64,000 nt of DNA, from NCBI GenBank assembly GCA_964558915.1, contig CAZLFV010000004.1, forward strand, positions 1 through 64,000. Reading direction: 5' to 3'. Shown one piece after another: positions 17,323-25,834 of this stretch. How positions within the stretch are numbered: position 1 is the stretch's first letter; every line of letters begins with the position of its first letter. The translations under genes were made by a program, and so were the position numbers. Below the pieces are notes generated by a model that searched no databases, was not told the DNA's origin, and was given only the letters and a program-made list of their open reading frames with translations. Source of the DNA: CAZKEW01 sp964558915 (GTDB taxonomy: Bacteria > Acidobacteriota > Aminicenantia > Aminicenantales > UBA8522).

Positions 17323-18729
17323 ATGCCAAGAACAGTGAAGGATCTGAACAGAACCTTCGGGTTTAAAACTGAGAAAGAGGTCCTGGATTACGTTTTGAAC
17401 CCGGCCAATAAGGTCGAGTTTATCCGAGTCCATTTCCCTGATATCCTCGGGCGACCAATGGATTTCTCGTTCCCCAGTGATGAGCTGGAAAAGGCTTTTC
17501 AGGAAGGGAAGGGGTTCGACGGATCCTCCGTGGAGGGTTTTGTCCGGATCGAAGAAAGCGACCTGGTGATTCGGCCGGAACCCCATACATTCCGCGTCCT
17601 GCCGTGGGAATATCAGGGCTTCTCGGAGGACATCTCCTGGCGGGAGGGGATCATGTTCGGAGATATCCTCACGCCCGAAGGGGGGCACTATGAGGGCGAT
17701 ACACGCTATGTCCTCAAAAAAACCCTGGAAAGGGCCAAAAAAGAATATGACATCGATGACTTCAAAGTAGGGCCGGAGCTAGAGTTTTTTATCTTTCCGA
17801 GCGATAAAAATACAAGCTTCAGCGATGAGGGAGGATATTTCTTCAGCGGAAAGTATGGAGGTATCCGTAAGGAAATTCAGCTTCTTCTCAAAAAGATAGG
17901 TATCGCCTCAGAATATGATCACCATGAAGTCGCCCATGGCCAGCACGAGATCGACTTGAAGTATCAGGGCGCTATGGAGATGGCTGACACCGGAATGCTC
18001 TTCCGCTACATGGTCAAAAAGGTCAGCCGCATGCATAACCTCTATGCCAGCTTCATGCCTAAACCTCTGAACGGTCAGAATGGGAGCGGAATGCACGTCC
18101 ATCAGTCCCTCTGGAAGGCCGGAAAAAATATTTTCTTTGCGCCCAAGAACCACTACCACCTATCTGAAGCAGCCCAGCATTATATGGCCGGGCTAATCGT
18201 CCATGCTCGAGAAATCTCCGCCGTCCTCAGCCAATGGGTCAACTCGTACAAGCGGCTAATCGAGGGCTATGAGGCGCCTGTCTATATTGCCTGGGGTCAA
18301 AGAAACAGGTCCGCCTACATCCGAGTCCCCGAATACCAGCCGGGCAAAGAAAGAGCCACCCGCCTAGAGCTCCGCTCGCCAGACCCGGCCTGTAACCTTT
18401 ACCTCGCCTTCGCCGTCATGCTCAGGGCCGGACTTGAAGGGATCAAGAACAGCTACGCGCTTCCCAATCCTGTGGAAGAGAACATCTATGAGATGAGCCC
18501 GACCCGTCAAAAAAAGTTTGAGATACGAATCCTGCCGCGAGATCTGGAAGAAGCGGTTAAGCTCATGGAAAAGAGCCACCTTCTCGAAGAGACCCTCGGA
18601 GGCCACATCTTCAGCAGGTTCATCGCCAATAAAAAAGCCGAGATTGAGGAATACAATGTCAATGTCTCGGGCGAGTTTGAAAAGCAGGTGAGCGAATACG
18701 AAATAAAAAAATATCTGCCGTTTCTTTAA
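17323..18729 (+). CDS. glnA: Glutamine synthetase, type I
   Basis: A 468-residue glutamine synthetase that joins ammonia to glutamate using ATP. Visible motifs: FDGSSVEGF (substrate and beta-grasp domain, about residue 66-74), GPELEFFIF (metal ligands, about 148-156), HHEVAHGQHEIDL (about 207-219), the KPLNGQNGSGMHVHQS loop (about 247-262) and the late RLELRSPDPACNLYLAFAVMLRAG segment. The tyrosine adenylylation loop of the enterobacterial (GSI-beta) type is not evident, so control by adenylylation is unlikely and the enzyme resembles GSI-alpha. Shine-Dalgarno AAAGGAGG precedes the ATG. Divergent from the Lrp/AsnC regulator. Downstream is a long inverted-repeat element. Confidence 0.96.
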   Translation: MPRTVKDLNRTFGFKTEKEVLDYVLNPANKVEFIRVHFPDILGRPMDFSFPSDELEKAFQEGKGFDGSSVEGFVRIEESDLVIRPEPHTFRVLPWEYQGFSEDISWREGIMFGDILTPEGGHYEGDTRYVLKKTLERAKKEYDIDDFKVGPELEFFIFPSDKNTSFSDEGGYFFSGKYGGIRKEIQLLLKKIGIASEYDHHEVAHGQHEIDLKYQGAMEMADTGMLFRYMVKKVSRMHNLYASFMPKPLNGQNGSGMHVHQSLWKAGKNIFFAPKNHYHLSEAAQHYMAGLIVHAREISAVLSQWVNSYKRLIEGYEAPVYIAWGQRNRSAYIRVPEYQPGKERATRLELRSPDPACNLYLAFAVMLRAGLEGIKNSYALPNPVEENIYEMSPTRQKKFEIRILPRDLEEAVKLMEKSHLLEETLGGHIFSRFIANKKAEIEEYNVNVSGEFEKQVSEYEIKKYLPFL

Positions 18730-18811
18730 GCTTGGAAGGCGGAAGCAGCAAATCTCTTTGGGGGTGCTATGCAATTATTCATATCAACTCCGTATGCGAG
18801 ATCACATCCCC

Positions 18812-18939
18812 TGGTTGGGAGGGATGCCGACCCTTGCCCCCAACCCCGGGGAACCAGTCCCGTCGGTTCCCCCCGTCGGAAAAAACCGACGGGTCCCCCT
18901 TCCGCTACGGGGGCTCAGGGTCGGCATCCCTCCCAACCA
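18812..18939. repeat. 128-bp multi-hairpin inverted-repeat element
   Basis: The outer arms 18812-18834 and 18917-18939 are perfect 23-base complements. Inside, the stem can continue with GCCCCC (18836-18841) and GGGGGC (18909-18914) across a small bulge. Three inner hairpins are possible: GGGGAACC (18848-18855) with GGTTCCCC (18865-18872); CCCGTCGG (18872-18879) with CCGACGGG (18886-18893) around an A6 loop; and CCCCC (18895-18899) with GGGGG (18909-18913), the last competing with the stem extension. CCCGTCGG also occurs at 18859, so alternative pairing exists. This could be a REP/MITE-like mobile element, a structured RNA, or a glnA 3' end structure. No transposase is near and no exact target duplication is seen. 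Confidence 0.85.
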
Positions 18940-19054
18940 ATATGAACTGCCGTTTTAATTAGTGGCCTCACCCTCCTTACTTTTTGCTATTGACTCTTCT
19001 GATCATCGCACTGATATCACGGAAACGGCGAAGTATTTGCACCAGCGGTTTCGC

Positions 19055-19083
19055 TTTACCTCAACCGGCCGTTATGCTATAAA
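19055..19083 (+). promoter_or_regulatory. Promoter of the M50 protease - trpS - scpAB run
   Basis: TTTACC (19055-19060), 17-base spacer, TATAAA (19078-19083). The ATG at 19099 follows 15 bases after the -10 with no Shine-Dalgarno, so the leader would be only about 8 nt. Confidence 0.45.
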
Positions 19084-19098
19084 TAGCTCTCAACAAAA

Positions 19099-19779
19099 AT
19101 GAATTTCGTTATGTTGGTTATTAGCCTGTTCGTCCTGCTGTTTGCGATCACGATTCACGAGGCTGCGCACGGCTGGGCAGCGTACAAATTCGGCGACTAT
19201 ACGGCCTATAGCATGGGGCGGGTGACCTTGAACCCTCTCGCCCATATCGACCCGATCGGGACGATCCTCCTACCGCTCCTGCTTGTAATTATGGGCGCGC
19301 CCGCCTTCGGCTGGGCCAAGCCCGTCCCCGTCAACCCGCTGAACCTGAGAAACCCGCGCCGCGACGGACTCTGGGTTTCCGCCGCCGGCCCTGCCTCTAA
19401 CCTCACGGTCGCCGGCTTGTCCCTTCTGGCCATCGTCTCGCTCAAAATGATCAGCCCCGGAGTAACACTATTCTTGAGGAATTTCCTTCTGGGCCGGGGA
19501 TCCCTCCCCCAGGGATTTTACCCGCTGGAAGGCCTCGCTCTGGTTCTCTTCTATGGCGTTCTCGTCAACACCTACCTTGCCGTCTTCAACCTCATTCCGG
19601 TGCCACCGCTGGACGGAAGCGGTGTTCTTATGGGCGTTCTTCCTGATGAAGCGGCCCAAAAATATGACCGGATCCGGCCGTTCGGATTCCTGATCGTGTT
19701 GGGCTTGATATATATCGGCCTTCTGCAGGCTATTGTCCGGCCGATCCAGATTTTGATCCTGACGATCATCTTTATTTAA
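19099..19779 (+). CDS. Site-2 protease-like M50 family membrane metalloprotease
   Basis: A 226-residue polytopic protein with zinc motif HEAAH at 20-24 inside the first membrane segment and the third ligand D172 in NLIPVPPLDGSG. It has about five hydrophobic helices and no PDZ domain, as in the short YwhC/YdcA-like branch of the rhomboid-unlike S2P family often found next to trpS and scpA in bacteria. It would cleave substrates within the membrane; the substrate is unknown. trpS follows 3 bases after its stop, so the two are co-transcribed. Confidence 0.9.
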   Translation: MNFVMLVISLFVLLFAITIHEAAHGWAAYKFGDYTAYSMGRVTLNPLAHIDPIGTILLPLLLVIMGAPAFGWAKPVPVNPLNLRNPRRDGLWVSAAGPASNLTVAGLSLLAIVSLKMISPGVTLFLRNFLLGRGSLPQGFYPLEGLALVLFYGVLVNTYLAVFNLIPVPPLDGSGVLMGVLPDEAAQKYDRIRPFGFLIVLGLIYIGLLQAIVRPIQILILTIIFI

Positions 19780-19782
19780 ATC

Positions 19783-20775
19783 ATGAGCAGAAACAAAAAA
19801 AAGATCGTCTTCAGCGGAGTCAGGCCCACAGGCCCGGCTCATCTGGGAAACTATGCCGGAGCAATGCGAAACTGGCTTCTCCTCCAGGAGAAGTACCGCT
19901 GCTTTTATTGCATCGTCACCTGGCACGCCCTGAGCTCCGAATACCAGAGCTCCAAGGTTCTCAAAGAGTACATCTTCGAAATGGCCGTTGACCTCCTGAG
20001 CATCGGTCTGGACCCGCAGCGGTGCGTGATTTTCGACCAGTCCGAAGTTAAGGAGCACGCCGAGCTCCATCTCCTCTTTTCTATGATTACTCCTCTGCCC
20101 TGGGTCGAGAGAGTCCCCACTTTTAAAGACATGCAGAAGGAGTTGGCCGACAAAGATATCAATACCTATGGCTACCTTGGATATCCCGTGCTGCAGACTG
20201 CCGATATTCTCCTCTACAAAGCGGATATTGTTCCGGTGGGAGAAGATCAGGAAGCTCATCTCGAGCTCGCTCGCGAGATTACACGCCGCTTCAATCGCCT
20301 GTTCGGCGAAGTATTCCCCGAGCCCCAGACCCTTCTCACCGAGACGCCCCGGCTGGCGGGAACCGACGGCCGGAAAATGAGCAAGTCCTTTGGAAACGCG
20401 ATTTACCTCAAAGATCCCCCCGACGTGATTCGAGAAAAAATATCCACCATGGTGACCGACACGAGGCGCAAACGGAGGTCTGACCCGGGAGAACCGGCGG
20501 AGTGCCCGGTTTTCACTCTGCACAACGCCTTCGTCGATAAAGAAGAACGCCAAAGACTGTCTCAGGGCTGCCGCGCCGCCAGCATTGGCTGCCTCGAATG
20601 CAAATCTGTCGTTATTAACAGACTAATCCAGCACTTCACTCCCTACTGGAAGAAGAGGGCCGGGTTCGAGAAAAAACCGGCTCTCGTGTGGGAAACGCTG
20701 GAGAGAGGAAACAAGCGGGCTCGCAAAGTTGCCCAAGAAACGATGGAGGAAGTGAGGGCGGCCATCGGAGTTTAG
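19783..20775 (+). CDS. trpS: Tryptophanyl-tRNA synthetase
   Basis: A 330-residue class I aminoacyl-tRNA synthetase that charges tRNA-Trp. The HIGH-type motif is PTGPAHLGNY (15-24) and the KMSKS motif is at 198-202. Other family marks are ADILLYKADIVPVGEDQ and LPWVERVPTFKD. Length and motif spacing are normal. The start ATG is three bases after the M50 protease stop, with no obvious Shine-Dalgarno. It leads into scpA and scpB, an order seen in many bacteria. Confidence 0.96.
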   Translation: MSRNKKKIVFSGVRPTGPAHLGNYAGAMRNWLLLQEKYRCFYCIVTWHALSSEYQSSKVLKEYIFEMAVDLLSIGLDPQRCVIFDQSEVKEHAELHLLFSMITPLPWVERVPTFKDMQKELADKDINTYGYLGYPVLQTADILLYKADIVPVGEDQEAHLELAREITRRFNRLFGEVFPEPQTLLTETPRLAGTDGRKMSKSFGNAIYLKDPPDVIREKISTMVTDTRRKRRSDPGEPAECPVFTLHNAFVDKEERQRLSQGCRAASIGCLECKSVVINRLIQHFTPYWKKRAGFEKKPALVWETLERGNKRARKVAQETMEEVRAAIGV

Positions 20776-20800
20776 ATGGAGTGCGCCTTCTCAGGATGGC

Positions 20801-21541
20801 ATGGAGATATCAGAAAGTTACCAGGTCCGGCTGGAGGTGTTTGAAGGGCCCCTTGACCTTCTGCTTTTCCTGATCCGCAAGAAAAAAATCGATATCCACA
20901 ATATTCCCATCGCCGTCATTACCCGGGAATACGTGGATTACCTCGAGCACAAGGACATCATTAACATCGACCGGGAAGCGGAATTTCTGCTCATGGCCGC
21001 GCTCCTCATCCACATCAAATCGCAGATGCTCCTTCCGCGCGAAGAGCCTTTAGAGGGAGAGGAAGACCCCCGCCGTTTTCTGGTCAACCAGCTCGTGGAG
21101 TATCAGAAAATCCGAGCAGCTTGCACCCTCCTGAAAGAAAAAGAGGAGGAGCAGTCATCCTTCTGGAAAAGAGAATCATTTCCGTATCTCCTCGAACCCG
21201 AGGAGACCGAGCTGGTCGAGGTCTCTCTTTTTGACCTGGCCGAGACTTTTTTCATCCTGATGAAACGCAAGGAGGCAGAAAATTTCAAGGTCATGAGGGG
21301 AAAGAGTTATTCCCTGGAAAACAAGATGAAGGAGATCATCTCCGTACTCGAAGAGCAGTCGGTCCTGGACTTTCTGGAATATTTCAGCCAGCAGGAAACC
21401 CTCGAAGAAGCCATCGTTTCGTTCTTCAGCCTCCTCGAGCTTATTAAAGCCAGGCTGGTTATGGCCGTGCAGGAACGCCTGTTCCATTCCATCAAAGTCT
21501 GGCTGCGCCGAGACCTCAGGGAGCCGCTGGCGAGGAAATAG
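20801..21541 (+). CDS. scpA: Segregation and condensation protein A
   Basis: A 246-residue kleisin that bridges the heads of the SMC dimer in the chromosome-compacting condensin complex. The N-terminal signature FEGPLDLLLFLIRKKKIDIHNIPIA (beginning near residue 13) is diagnostic. A central acidic linker and a C-terminal winged-helix part follow. AGGA precedes the ATG. It is two bases upstream of scpB, the expected partner; smc is not in the window. Confidence 0.95.
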   Translation: MEISESYQVRLEVFEGPLDLLLFLIRKKKIDIHNIPIAVITREYVDYLEHKDIINIDREAEFLLMAALLIHIKSQMLLPREEPLEGEEDPRRFLVNQLVEYQKIRAACTLLKEKEEEQSSFWKRESFPYLLEPEETELVEVSLFDLAETFFILMKRKEAENFKVMRGKSYSLENKMKEIISVLEEQSVLDFLEYFSQQETLEEAIVSFFSLLELIKARLVMAVQERLFHSIKVWLRRDLREPLARK

Positions 21542-21543
21542 AC

Positions 21544-22095
21544 ATGACACCTGCCTTGAAAGACATCATCGAGGCCCTGATTTTCATCTCCCTGGAGCCG
21601 CTTACGCTCGAGAAGATCAAAGAGGTCCTGACCGACTTCCCCGGGGCCGAGGTCGATTCGTCCCTCAAGGAGTTGCTCCAGGACTACGCCGCTTCGGCAA
21701 AAGGGATCCAGATCATTCAGACCGCGGGAGGCTATGTTTTTACCACCAGACCCGAATTTGACTCCTGGGTGAGGCGACTACTCAAGATCGACCGAAAGAG
21801 CCGGCTCTCGTCGGCGGCGCTCGAAACATTGTCCGTCATCGCCTACCATCAGCCCATCACCCTGTCAGAAATCTCGGCGCTCCGAAACGTCGACTCCTCT
21901 TACACTCTCAAGACGCTGCTCCAAAAAAAGCTCATCAAGATTGTCGGCAGAAAAAGCAGCCCGGGAAAGCCCCTTATCTACAGGACAACCGAAAGATTCC
22001 TGGCTTATTTCGGGCTGAATAGCTTGGAGGACCTCCCGACCGAAGAAGAGATCTCCAAAATCCTCGGAGAGGACAGGAATTTTGAACAGAAATAA
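21544..22095 (+). CDS. scpB: Segregation and condensation protein B
   Basis: A 183-residue protein with two winged-helix domains that binds ScpA. Recognisable segments are IIEALIFISLEPLTLEKI at the start and ALETLSVIAYHQPITLSEI with the following DSSYTLKTLLQKKLIKIVGRK, which are ScpB hallmarks. Its 3' end overlaps the next gene by 14 bases, which ties chromosome maintenance genes to the gamma-glutamyltransferase cluster in one transcript. Confidence 0.95.
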   Translation: MTPALKDIIEALIFISLEPLTLEKIKEVLTDFPGAEVDSSLKELLQDYAASAKGIQIIQTAGGYVFTTRPEFDSWVRRLLKIDRKSRLSSAALETLSVIAYHQPITLSEISALRNVDSSYTLKTLLQKKLIKIVGRKSSPGKPLIYRTTERFLAYFGLNSLEDLPTEEEISKILGEDRNFEQK

Positions 22096-23803
22096 AAGAG
22101 CCATTGTTGGAGCCGCATCCATCTTTTTTTTGCTCGCCTTTTCCCGAAGCCCAGACGTCATAAAGGAGGAGGCTTCCTCAAGCCGTCACGCCCCGTCCAA
22201 CTTTCTGGGCCGCCGCGCTATGGTCGTGGCCGCCCACCCTCTGGCTGTTGATGCCGGGCTGAGAATGCTCAAAAGCGGAGGGAATGCTGTGGACGCAGCC
22301 ATTGCCGTGGCAGTCACCTTGAATGCGGCCGAGCCGTTCGCTTCCGGAATGGGAGGCGGAGGGTTCATGGTCATCCACCTCGCCAAGGAAAAACGGACGA
22401 CAGTGATCAATTTCAGGGAAAAGGCTCCCCATGCCGCCTCCCCCCTGATGTTCAAAGAGAAGGGTGACGCCGAAAATGAATGGCGGACCTCAACGGGTCT
22501 AGCCGTAGCCGTGCCCGGAGCGCTGGCAGGCTGGCACCTAGCCCTCCGCCGCTACGGGACTCGCTCTTTTGCCGACGTCGCCTCCAGAGCCGTCGAGATC
22601 GCCGAGCAGGGCCTCGTAATCAGCCAGACATTCAGCAATATTAATAAGGAAGAGTACGAACGGCTGGCCAAGAACGCCGGCCCGGGGAACTGTTATCTGA
22701 ATGGGGGACTCCCTTATGAGCCCGGAGATGTTCTTCGCAACCCCGACCTTGCCCGAACCCTGAAGCTCATCGCCTCCAAGGGAGTGGAAGAATTCTATCA
22801 AGGAGACCTGGCCAAAAAAATCGTGGCCGCGGTCCAAGCCCACCAAGGGATCATGACGCTCGAAGACCTTGCTGCTTACAAACCAACGGAGACCTCCCCG
22901 CTCGTGGGAACATACAAGAACTGCACGGTCATGACAGCGCCTCCGCCCGCATCAGGGGGGCTTCAGCTCCTTCAACTCCTCAACATCAGCGCAAACTGGC
23001 CGGTGAAAAAATGGGGTCAGAATTCCCTGGCTACAATCCATCACCTGAGCGAAGCCATGCGTTTTATTTTCGCCGACCGAGGGAGATACCTTGGCGATCC
23101 TGATGACGTGGGCATTCCCGTTCAAAGCCTTCTGGCCAAGGACTATGCTGAGGCGCTCGCCTCAAGAATTCTTCCCGACCGTCCGCTGGATGACTATCCG
23201 TCCAGCATATTTGAGGAAAAAAAGGCCAAAAAAGATAACACAACCCACCTGTGCGTTATGGATCAAGAGGGGAACGTCGTCTCACTGACTCAATCGATTA
23301 ACGACTTCTTCGGGACGGGGATTGTGCCCGAAGGCACGGGCTTTCTCCTGAATGACCACATGGATGATTTTTCCTCTGACCCGGAATCGCCGAATGCTCC
23401 GGGGCCGGGCCGGCGGCCTCTGAGCTCCATGGCGCCGCTCATCATGTTCAAGGAAGGAAAATTCTTTCTGGCCTTGGGATCGCCCGGAGGGACACGGATC
23501 TTCGCCGCCCTCGGCGAAATCATCCTTAACGTTACCGAATTTGGAATGTCCCTGGATGACGCCATCGAAGCGCCCCGGTTTTTCAGCTATTCGGTAAGGG
23601 GGAAACCCAGGCCAGTTTTTGTCGAGTCCAGGATTCCGCAGTCGACGCTCTTGGAACTCCAGAAGATGGGCTATCAGGTCGAAGTCAGGGAGGCCTACGA
23701 CAAGTATTTTGGCGGCGCTCAAGGGCTTATGGTCGTGAAAAAAGGGAAGCTGATCCTCGGAGGGGCGGACTCCCGGCGCGACGGGTCAGGAGCAGGCTAT
23801 TAA
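22082..23803 (+). CDS. ggt: Gamma-glutamyltransferase / glutathione hydrolase family
   Basis: A 573-residue exported N-terminal nucleophile hydrolase. It cleaves or transfers gamma-glutamyl groups from glutathione and gamma-glutamyl peptides. Autoprocessing is expected before T387 in DNTTHLCVMD, giving a large and a small subunit. Other marks: GGNAVDAAIA near residue 62, ASGMGGGGF (about 88-96), and RPLSSMAPLI with GSPGGTRI in the small subunit. The hydrophobic N-terminus (about 8-22) is an export signal. TTG at 22082 is the likely start, 14 bases inside scpB. With the downstream exported protein, TRAP permease and deacylase it suggests use of gamma-glutamyl or N-acyl amino acids. Confidence 0.92.
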   Translation: MNRNKRAIVGAASIFFLLAFSRSPDVIKEEASSSRHAPSNFLGRRAMVVAAHPLAVDAGLRMLKSGGNAVDAAIAVAVTLNAAEPFASGMGGGGFMVIHLAKEKRTTVINFREKAPHAASPLMFKEKGDAENEWRTSTGLAVAVPGALAGWHLALRRYGTRSFADVASRAVEIAEQGLVISQTFSNINKEEYERLAKNAGPGNCYLNGGLPYEPGDVLRNPDLARTLKLIASKGVEEFYQGDLAKKIVAAVQAHQGIMTLEDLAAYKPTETSPLVGTYKNCTVMTAPPPASGGLQLLQLLNISANWPVKKWGQNSLATIHHLSEAMRFIFADRGRYLGDPDDVGIPVQSLLAKDYAEALASRILPDRPLDDYPSSIFEEKKAKKDNTTHLCVMDQEGNVVSLTQSINDFFGTGIVPEGTGFLLNDHMDDFSSDPESPNAPGPGRRPLSSMAPLIMFKEGKFFLALGSPGGTRIFAALGEIILNVTEFGMSLDDAIEAPRFFSYSVRGKPRPVFVESRIPQSTLLELQKMGYQVEVREAYDKYFGGAQGLMVVKKGKLILGGADSRRDGSGAGY

Positions 23804-23831
23804 GAAATTTGAATAAGGAAAGGATATTACC

Positions 23832-24395
23832 ATGAAAAACAAGTCGTGGGTTCTCATTACTTCTCTGGCAGTCTTAAGCTCTTTCGCCTCAGCTGCCCTT
23901 TGGAGCGAAGAAGTCAAAGCGGTTTTCGAGCAGCCGCTCCTTGTCACATCCGCGGGACAGAATGCCGAGGTTCAGATCCTCGCGGTCCTGGCCAAAAGGG
24001 CTGGCCTAGAATATTCTCTTGCCAAGCTTGCCGCCGCCAAAGATCTGGACAATATGAAGACGCTCGCTCTTGTCTTGGGGACGAGCCTGAAGGGATTGGG
24101 CGCAGCCGGCCTGGATATGGACAAGGAAAGAGACAGGGTGACTGCGCTTGTTGCCGAAGCTCAGAAAAGGAACATCCCCCTTCTCTGTCTTCATCTGGGT
24201 GGAGAGAACCGCCGGGGCCAGCAGACCGACGAACTCATTACGGCCTTGTTGCCGTTGGCCAGGATGGCGATCGTCGTTAGATCGGGAAACATTGACGGCA
24301 TTTTTACAAAGATCTGCCAGGAGAAAAACATCCCGCTCATAGAGGTAGAAAAAACTGCGGATGCCCTCGATCCTCTTCAGAAAGCCTTCAGATGA
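23832..24395 (+). CDS. Exported protein of unknown function, DUF6305-like
   Basis: A 187-residue protein with a signal peptide (residues 1-25, SFASAALWS) and a compact alpha/beta domain with VFEQPLLVTSAGQNAEVQIL, LALVLGTSLKGLGAAGLD and ENRRGQQTDELITALLPLARMAIVV. It resembles proteins annotated as DUF6305 that occur beside TRAP-like permeases; I recall this only by pattern. The GQ(N) loop and RGQQTDE segment look like a ligand-binding fold. Immediately upstream (12 bases) of the TRAP large permease, so it may be an extracytoplasmic binding or regulatory component in place of DctP. Preceded by an A/G-rich ribosome site. Confidence 0.6.
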   Translation: MKNKSWVLITSLAVLSSFASAALWSEEVKAVFEQPLLVTSAGQNAEVQILAVLAKRAGLEYSLAKLAAAKDLDNMKTLALVLGTSLKGLGAAGLDMDKERDRVTALVAEAQKRNIPLLCLHLGGENRRGQQTDELITALLPLARMAIVVRSGNIDGIFTKICQEKNIPLIEVEKTADALDPLQKAFR

Positions 24396-24407
24396 AAAAG
24401 TGAATAT

Positions 24408-25676
24408 ATGCCCGAGTATCTGGTTTTTCTCTTCATGGTGGCCGTCTTCGTGCTCCTGGCCATGGCGGCGAAATTTCCGATCGGAATATCGCTCGCATTA
24501 TCCGCTCTAGCAGGCTCCGTTCTTGCTGGCGAAGGCCTGAGCCTGCGCCATCTCATCGAAGGAGCGTTCGGTTATTTCGACATCATCCTCATCATCCTGA
24601 CGGCGACGTTGTTCATCAAGGTCCTCGAAGCCTCGGGCATTCTGGACAGCGTGACGGCCTGGCTGCTCAAGACCTTTTACAGGAGCAAATCTCTGCTCCT
24701 TCTCACGGTCATGTTCCTTCTCATGTTCCCGGGAATGCTGACGGGCTCGTCAACTGCGGCCATCCTCAGCTCCGGCCCGCTCATCGCCCCGGTGATGATG
24801 AAGCTGGGCCTGCCACGGCTTAAAACCGGCGCACTCGTAGCCATGGGAGGAATTCTGGGGATGATTGCCCCTCCGGTAAATATTCTTGTCATGATCATGG
24901 GCTCCGGAGTGGATATGCCCTATGTGGGCGTTACTCTTCCTCTGTTGATCGTCGTCATTCCCTTGGCGGTTATCATCCCCCTGGTCATTGGCTACAAAGA
25001 CCTGAAGGTCATCCCGCGCGAGGAGATGATGGCCATCCTGCCCGCATCTCTCTGGCCCAAGTATGGCGTCCGGCTTTACCTGCCGCTTCTCGTGCTTTTG
25101 CTGCTACTCATCGCTCCCGGCGTTTCTGGCGGGAGGATTCCCGATATCGGCATCCCAGCCGCTTTCATGGCCTCAAGCCTGGTGGGTGGGTTTTGCGGCC
25201 GGCCGTTCAACCTGCTCAAAATCACCCAAAAAGCGATAGAGGAAGCGATGCCCATCCTCGCCATCCTGGCCGGTGTGGGGATGTTTCTCCAGATCATGAC
25301 TCTGACGGGCGCCAGAGGATGGACGGTCATGTCAATTCTCTCGCTGCCGTCGTTTCTTCTTTATCTCGGGATCGCCCTCAGCCTGCCTGCTTTCGGCGGT
25401 GTTTCGACCTTCGGCTCTGCTTCTATTCTAGGCATCCCATTCATCCTGGCATTGATCAATAAGAATGCCGTGCTGACGACTGCCGCGCTTTCCGCGATCG
25501 CCGGACTGGGCGAACTCGTTCCTCCGGCCGCCATCTCCGGCCGTTTCTCCGCTCAGGTCGTGGGCGAAGGGAATTTTTTTAAGGTATTGCGGTATTGCCT
25601 TGTTCCTGCTCTTCTCGAGATGGCCGCAGGAATCGCCATGTTGCTTCTTGCGCCCGTGTTGGATAAATTGATTTAG
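24408..25676 (+). CDS. TRAP transporter large permease, DctM-like
   Basis: A 422-residue protein with about 11-13 membrane helices and the internal two-fold layout of DctM / ion-transporter-superfamily permeases. Family-type segments include MFPGMLTGSSTAAILSSGP (first hairpin region), MGGILGMIAPPVNILVMIMGSG and PAFGGVSTFGSASILGIPF with the late GELVPPAAISGR. TRAP permeases use an ion gradient to import organic acids or amino-acid-like substrates delivered by a periplasmic binding protein. No DctQ (four-helix small subunit) or classic DctP is adjacent; instead there are a DUF6305-like exported protein upstream and a 48-residue two-helix peptide downstream. Confidence 0.87.
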   Translation: MPEYLVFLFMVAVFVLLAMAAKFPIGISLALSALAGSVLAGEGLSLRHLIEGAFGYFDIILIILTATLFIKVLEASGILDSVTAWLLKTFYRSKSLLLLTVMFLLMFPGMLTGSSTAAILSSGPLIAPVMMKLGLPRLKTGALVAMGGILGMIAPPVNILVMIMGSGVDMPYVGVTLPLLIVVIPLAVIIPLVIGYKDLKVIPREEMMAILPASLWPKYGVRLYLPLLVLLLLLIAPGVSGGRIPDIGIPAAFMASSLVGGFCGRPFNLLKITQKAIEEAMPILAILAGVGMFLQIMTLTGARGWTVMSILSLPSFLLYLGIALSLPAFGGVSTFGSASILGIPFILALINKNAVLTTAALSAIAGLGELVPPAAISGRFSAQVVGEGNFFKVLRYCLVPALLEMAAGIAMLLLAPVLDKLI

Positions 25677-25684
25677 AAAAGATA

Positions 25685-25831
25685 ATGATCAGGCTTTTTT
25701 ATCATCTCATCGTAATGTACCTCAGCCTGCACCTGGTTTGGTATATGTTCCGCCAGAGAAAATTCTGGAGCCAGACATCGGCGGTCCTCGTCCTGGTCCT
25801 TTTTCTGCTGCGGCTCTTCTGGATCAAGTAA
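25685..25831 (+). CDS. Predicted 48-residue membrane peptide in the TRAP operon
   Basis: A short open frame that fills the gap between the permease and the deacylase: ATG at 25685, eight bases after the permease stop, and TAA at 25829-25831, three bases before the next ATG. The product begins MIRLFYHLIVMYLSLHLVWY and ends VLVLFLLRLFWIK. It has two hydrophobic stretches (about 5-22 and 31-46) joined by a basic turn (FRQRKFWSQ), which predicts a membrane hairpin. Tight packing and composition support a real gene. It could be a minimal replacement for the missing DctQ subunit; that is inference. No family recognised. Confidence 0.65.
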   Translation: MIRLFYHLIVMYLSLHLVWYMFRQRKFWSQTSAVLVLVLFLLRLFWIK

Positions 25832-25834
25832 TTC

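Larger units (their letters stand above)
18730..19098. other. 369-base intergenic region with a folded inverted-repeat element
   Basis: No gene is supported here; short open frames are by-products of the repeat. From 18812 to 18939 it carries a 23-bp perfect inverted repeat enclosing further hairpins (annotated separately). The last 40 bases hold the promoter of the M50 protease gene. Confidence 0.7.

Noticed and set aside
18781..18952. Imperfect direct repeat ATATCAACTCCG / ATATGAACTGCCG on both sides of the folded element, as a target duplication
   Set aside because: The left copy is about 20 bases from the arm and the copies differ, so it is not a convincing target-site duplication.
19468..20553. 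361-codon minus-strand open frame over the M50 protease and trpS
   Set aside because: Antisense by-product of two well-recognised genes; no domain pattern.
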